A stretch of DNA of 64,000 nt from positions 23,178,727 through 23,242,726 of the forward strand of contig NC_080051.1 in assembly GCF_026212465.1 (NCBI RefSeq), given 5' to 3'. Shown here piece by piece: positions 61,001-64,000 of the stretch (position 1 is its first letter; each line of letters starts with the position of its first letter). The notes under the pieces were generated by a model. That model was not told the origin of the DNA, searched no databases, and saw only the letters and a program-made list of their open reading frames with translations. The stretch is from Amaranthus tricolor (Eukaryota > Streptophyta > Magnoliopsida > Caryophyllales > Amaranthaceae). Position numbers and translations under genes: made by a program.

Positions 61001-61007
61001 ATTTATA
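61001..61007 (-). promoter_or_regulatory. TATA box of FAHD1
   Basis: TATAAAT on the minus strand (CTATAAATAATCCC), about 120 bp upstream of the start codon at 60881. This is a usual plant spacing once a 5' UTR of about 80-90 nt is allowed. Confidence 0.5.
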
Positions 61008-61159
61008 GAAGTTTTAGCCAACATTATGTTGACAGCTCATTACAGCTGCTTCTTTGTATTGCTTAATCATTTTGGTGGTGAGCGAAGGGTTATTCTGGTC
61101 TATTTACTTTGGCTCATTTTTTATTTTAGTTTGTTCAAAAGAATTTATATTATGAGTTA

Positions 61160-61290
61160 TTTTTATGAGAGATTGTTTCTCGGTAAGACAACCTCAAATA
61201 AAGAGTTTATATTCTTATAATATATACTATTTAAACTAAGTATAAGGAGCGTATGTCGGTGAGATCGTCTCATACAATAATTGTTATTTT
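61160..61290. mobile_element. MITE-like repeat with GAGAC/GTCTC ends, copy 2
   Basis: ATGAGAGATTGTTTCTCGGT, AGAGTTTATATTCTTATAAT and GGTGAGATCGTCTCATACAA match 53531-53670. It is upstream of FAHD1. Confidence 0.5.
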
Positions 61291-62189
61291 GTTTCTTTTT
61301 TCTGATATGACTCCGCACTTTTATTCTCTACATCTGTCTTATTTTTAATGTTTCAATTACTTTAATTCATTATATTCAATTTTTTAGTTTTCGTGTCAAA
61401 AGTCAAAGCTAATGACGGAATAGTATTGTTCAATAATGCTGTGGGGTTTGGTGAGATTTTCGGAAATTGCACATCTTTGGTTATTATTTGAGATTTAGAT
61501 TGAACTTTGGTTAGATTTGTTGGCCACATACGCAATAAATTTGGCTAAGAAAATGTGATGAGGAATCACTTTAGATGCGATCTTGGTTATGGATATGAGG
61601 ACAAATTTGTTTCCTTACTTTTAAATTGCTATGCACCTTGCTACTTTTGTCTTTATGTTGAAAGATTGGGTAGAAATTAGGATCTATTTATTCAAAACTC
61701 ATCTTGTAAGAGAAGGTCTCACCATAAAATGGGTTCACATAACTAGTCAATTTCTATAAGGACTAGCCCAATAGATATGATATCATCATAAGACCGTCTC
61801 TTTGTGATTTATTCAAGAGCTAGTTTTGCCTAATAGTCTCTTAAAAAAAGGTTATTATAGATGTAATTGAACCTACTAGGTAAATTCATCTTTCCAATGT
61901 AGCATTCTAAAAAAAATTGTACAAATATGCATCAGATGAATTTAAAACCATTCGAACAAAGTACGACATAACAAATTCACATTGAGAGTCATACGACACA
62001 AACCCAAGTTGATCGCAACTCGTGCAGATGGTCGCACCTTGCAACCCATAGGTTGCCGCTGTCCATATTTTTGCTTTTGTTCGTTTGTCACATCTCGTGC
62101 ACATATACACACTACGTGTCTTTGTTGCAACCTATTGTTCACAAAACCTGACTTAATAGAAGCTGAAGCTACTGCTAATTAGGGAAGTC
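61291..62189. other. Intergenic, FAHD1 to EXO70
   Basis: No gene is recognised. GGTCTCACCATAAAATGGG and CATAAGACCGTCTCTTTGTG (61708-61812) look like another GAGAC-type repeat. Overlapping small frames on both strands at 61907-62182 share no known motif. Confidence 0.45.
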
Positions 62190-62760
62190 AAAATGAGCAG
62201 GTGGATGAGGTATGCCCTCCCCCACATTTATACTCACCTAAAATTTCTTTAATCCTCACCTTCCCACCACCCATGGCGTATAAAACTTTTATACCCACAC
62301 CTTCCCACTTGGGTATGTAATTAAACTCATACTCACCCAATATGACCAACTGGATATACTCATCATGAGTATTACCCATCTTATATCTGCCTCACATTCT
62401 CTCTAAGTACGCATATAAACTTTGTAAATCCTTATAAATTTAATCATACATCTAATTTTATTTAAATCATAACAATATTTTAAATAAAATTAGTATTCTT
62501 AATTTTTTGTCAATACTTTTTAAAAATAATATACAAATTTGATATAAATTACTACATTGTAGAAATAGGATGGGAGGGTACAGCGTGGAGCGGGTGGGTA
62601 TTGGGAGGGGATGGGTATGGGGTTGGGCAGGTGGGTATGGGGCGGGTAAGACTTCATACCCACCACCTACCCACTAGCCATGCGGGGTAGGACTTTTCAT
62701 GCCCATACCCACCCATTACCCACCAAAGTCATACCATACCGGCTCCAATCAGGGCGAATG
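62190..62760. mobile_element. Repeat with C-rich and G-rich arms
   Basis: The left arm is C-rich (GCCCTCCCCCACATTTATAC, CACACCTTCCCACTTGGG). The right part holds GGGTGGGTATTGGGAGGGGA (62589) and GGGTATGGGGCGGGTAAGA, then the mirror ATACCCACCACCTACCCACT and CCCATACCCACCCATTACCC. It resembles a dispersed plant repeat known for GGGTGGGTATGGG blocks. It is non-coding and lies just downstream of EXO70. Confidence 0.5.
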
Positions 62761-62897
62761 CGGTGCAAAACCCGTATAATTTTACCCGTCTATCTTCTTA
62801 CTGCTAACCAAATATTTACAGAACACATAAAAAAGCCTATCAGTTTGAATTGAACTAGAAGTACATCAATAGACAAAAGAGCTATATTTACAACATT

Positions 62898-64000
62898 TCA
62901 TGTAGAAATCGGAGCAACACGAAACTGACTAGCAACAGCGTTCCGAAGTTTCCCAATCAATTGGTTGGACTTAGAGCTATGGCTTCGACTTAGTCTAATT
63001 ACATTCGGCTGCACGAACAAAGAGCAAATCATACCCTCTAAACTCGATGCAGAGTACTTAACATACTTACTCGAACTAGACTCATTTTCGACTAAATGAC
63101 TATAGTTACGAAGGAAGGACCTGTAATACGGGACAACTGTATGTACGATAAGTTGGCACGCCTTCTCTCGCAATGCTGCATTATCCGATACAATCCAATT
63201 CGATTGTGCCTTGTATAAGTCCTCGAATGTGTCGTTGAATTCTCTGAGCCTGTTTTTTACCAATTCTTGTGAACTTGTTCTTCCTGAGGAGAATAGTAAT
63301 AACTCATCTTCACTTAAAATTGATGGTAGTTTTCCCCAGCTATGTTTTAGGTATGCTTGAGCATAATTCTGCATTTTTCGCTTATACCCATTTACCATTT
63401 TATCTCCCACTAGATCACCTAAACTAGTTCCCTGCATAAATTCATACAAATATATGTAATTGTTCATCAGGAAAAAGTATGACAGATCAGTGTCTTCCAA
63501 GGTACTCGACCATGTTTCCAGGTTAACTTCCAAGGAATCGAGTATGTTTTGGAGCTCGTATTTGAGAATTCCTTCAAGGGATCGTTTCTTATTCCAAATT
63601 TGATGGATTGAGAGGACTTGTGTGAGGATTGGCTTGTAGTCGTTCTCGAGGAGCATGACACAATAGTTGGTGACAAAGGTTACTAATCTGGGTACGCCAC
63701 CATCTAATGGAGGCATCGTGTTGTACCTTTGTGCTTCCACTTGAAGGGATAGTTCTCTAAAAATCTCACTCGCACCTTCAACAATGCGCTTGATTAGAGC
63801 CCGTGTTTGGTTTTGAATTTTTTCGCATTGTTTTGAGCCAAATAGTTTGTTGAAGTCCATCCTTAGGTTGTCCAAGATTGTGAATATGTCTAAGAGCTTT
63901 AAGAGCTTGATCGCGTCCTTTTTGGCTTGTGTGATTTTGATGCCAAATTCGAGGAGTTCTAAGAACCCGGATTGTGATGCGATTTTCGCAAAACATGCAA
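62898..64000 (-). CDS. EXO70: Exocyst subunit EXO70 family protein, 3' part (partial)
   Basis: The frame is open from the window edge (first full codon at 63998) to TGA at 62900-62898, 366 aa with no intron. EXO70 binds PI(4,5)P2 and docks the exocyst at the plasma membrane; plants have many paralogues, often intronless. Typical strings are GGVPRLVTFVTNYCVMLLEN (the GGVHPLTRYVMNY block), LEDTDLSYFFLMNNYIYL (the LFLMNN.HYI block), GDLVGDKMVNGYKRKMQNYA, FNDTFEDLYKAQSNWIVSD, REKACQLIVHTVVPYYRSFL and the C-terminal SKYVKYSASSLEGMICSLF. The N-terminal half, perhaps 250-300 residues, lies beyond 64000. The divergent GGVPRLV block suggests a clade other than the housekeeping EXO70A, but I cannot assign it. 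Confidence 0.92.
   Translation of the reverse strand, partial: ACFAKIASQSGFLELLEFGIKITQAKKDAIKLLKLLDIFTILDNLRMDFNKLFGSKQCEKIQNQTRALIKRIVEGASEIFRELSLQVEAQRYNTMPPLDGGVPRLVTFVTNYCVMLLENDYKPILTQVLSIHQIWNKKRSLEGILKYELQNILDSLEVNLETWSSTLEDTDLSYFFLMNNYIYLYEFMQGTSLGDLVGDKMVNGYKRKMQNYAQAYLKHSWGKLPSILSEDELLLFSSGRTSSQELVKNRLREFNDTFEDLYKAQSNWIVSDNAALREKACQLIVHTVVPYYRSFLRNYSHLVENESSSSKYVKYSASSLEGMICSLFVQPNVIRLSRSHSSKSNQLIGKLRNAVASQFRVAPIST

Noticed and set aside
61907..62182. Overlapping frames on both strands upstream of EXO70
   Set aside because: The Cys-rich look (CTRCD, CTSCD) suggested a zinc finger, but spacing is irregular and the frames on the two strands mirror each other; no support.

Overview
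The window is nuclear DNA of a flowering plant, most likely a eudicot. It is AT-rich, the genes have many GT-AG introns, and the proteins are plant housekeeping and metabolic families. MITEs, MULEs, SINEs and LTR fragments fill the introns and gene gaps. The repeat types remind me of Amaranthaceae/Caryophyllales genomes, but that is recollection and cannot be proved here.

Gene order, left to right: the last two exons of TOM40 (+, 1-521); EXO84B, an exocyst subunit (-, 1751-10792, 7 exons, 767 aa); an internally deleted MULE transposon that carries a small GRF zinc-finger ORF (12422-15604); an AVT1-type vacuolar amino-acid transporter (+, 16085-20755, 11 exons, 536 aa); a broken mitochondrial calcium uniporter (MCU) gene (-, 21742-25858); a conserved, probably plastid-targeted protein of unknown function (+, 26946-32859, 8 exons, 304 aa); a single-exon cytosolic sulfotransferase (-, 33471-34502, 343 aa); about 6 kb of repeats; isochorismate synthase (+, 40732-52949, 14 exons, 573 aa); FAHD1, an acylpyruvase/oxaloacetate decarboxylase (-, 55941-60881, 7 exons, 218 aa); and the 3' part of an EXO70 exocyst subunit (-, 62898 to beyond 64000). 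The genes alternate strand almost throughout, so neighbours are convergent or divergent pairs. I see no operon-like grouping and no common pathway, although two exocyst subunits lie about 52 kb apart.

I joined exons by hand. For every complete gene the exon lengths add up to an open frame with GT-AG boundaries, so those models are strong. Transposon ends are less certain unless a target-site duplication is given.

The most unusual items are: a 1,000-bp Pack-MULE with a perfect 9-bp target duplication in intron 1 of isochorismate synthase, carrying a broken piece of a BRO1-domain (ALIX-like) gene; the GRF zinc-finger/coiled-coil ORF inside the other MULE, with its own TATA box; a decayed partial copy of EXO84B exon 6 in the next intron; the intron-retaining MCU pseudogene with four separate lesions; and inverted MITE copies on both sides of FAHD1 exon 6.
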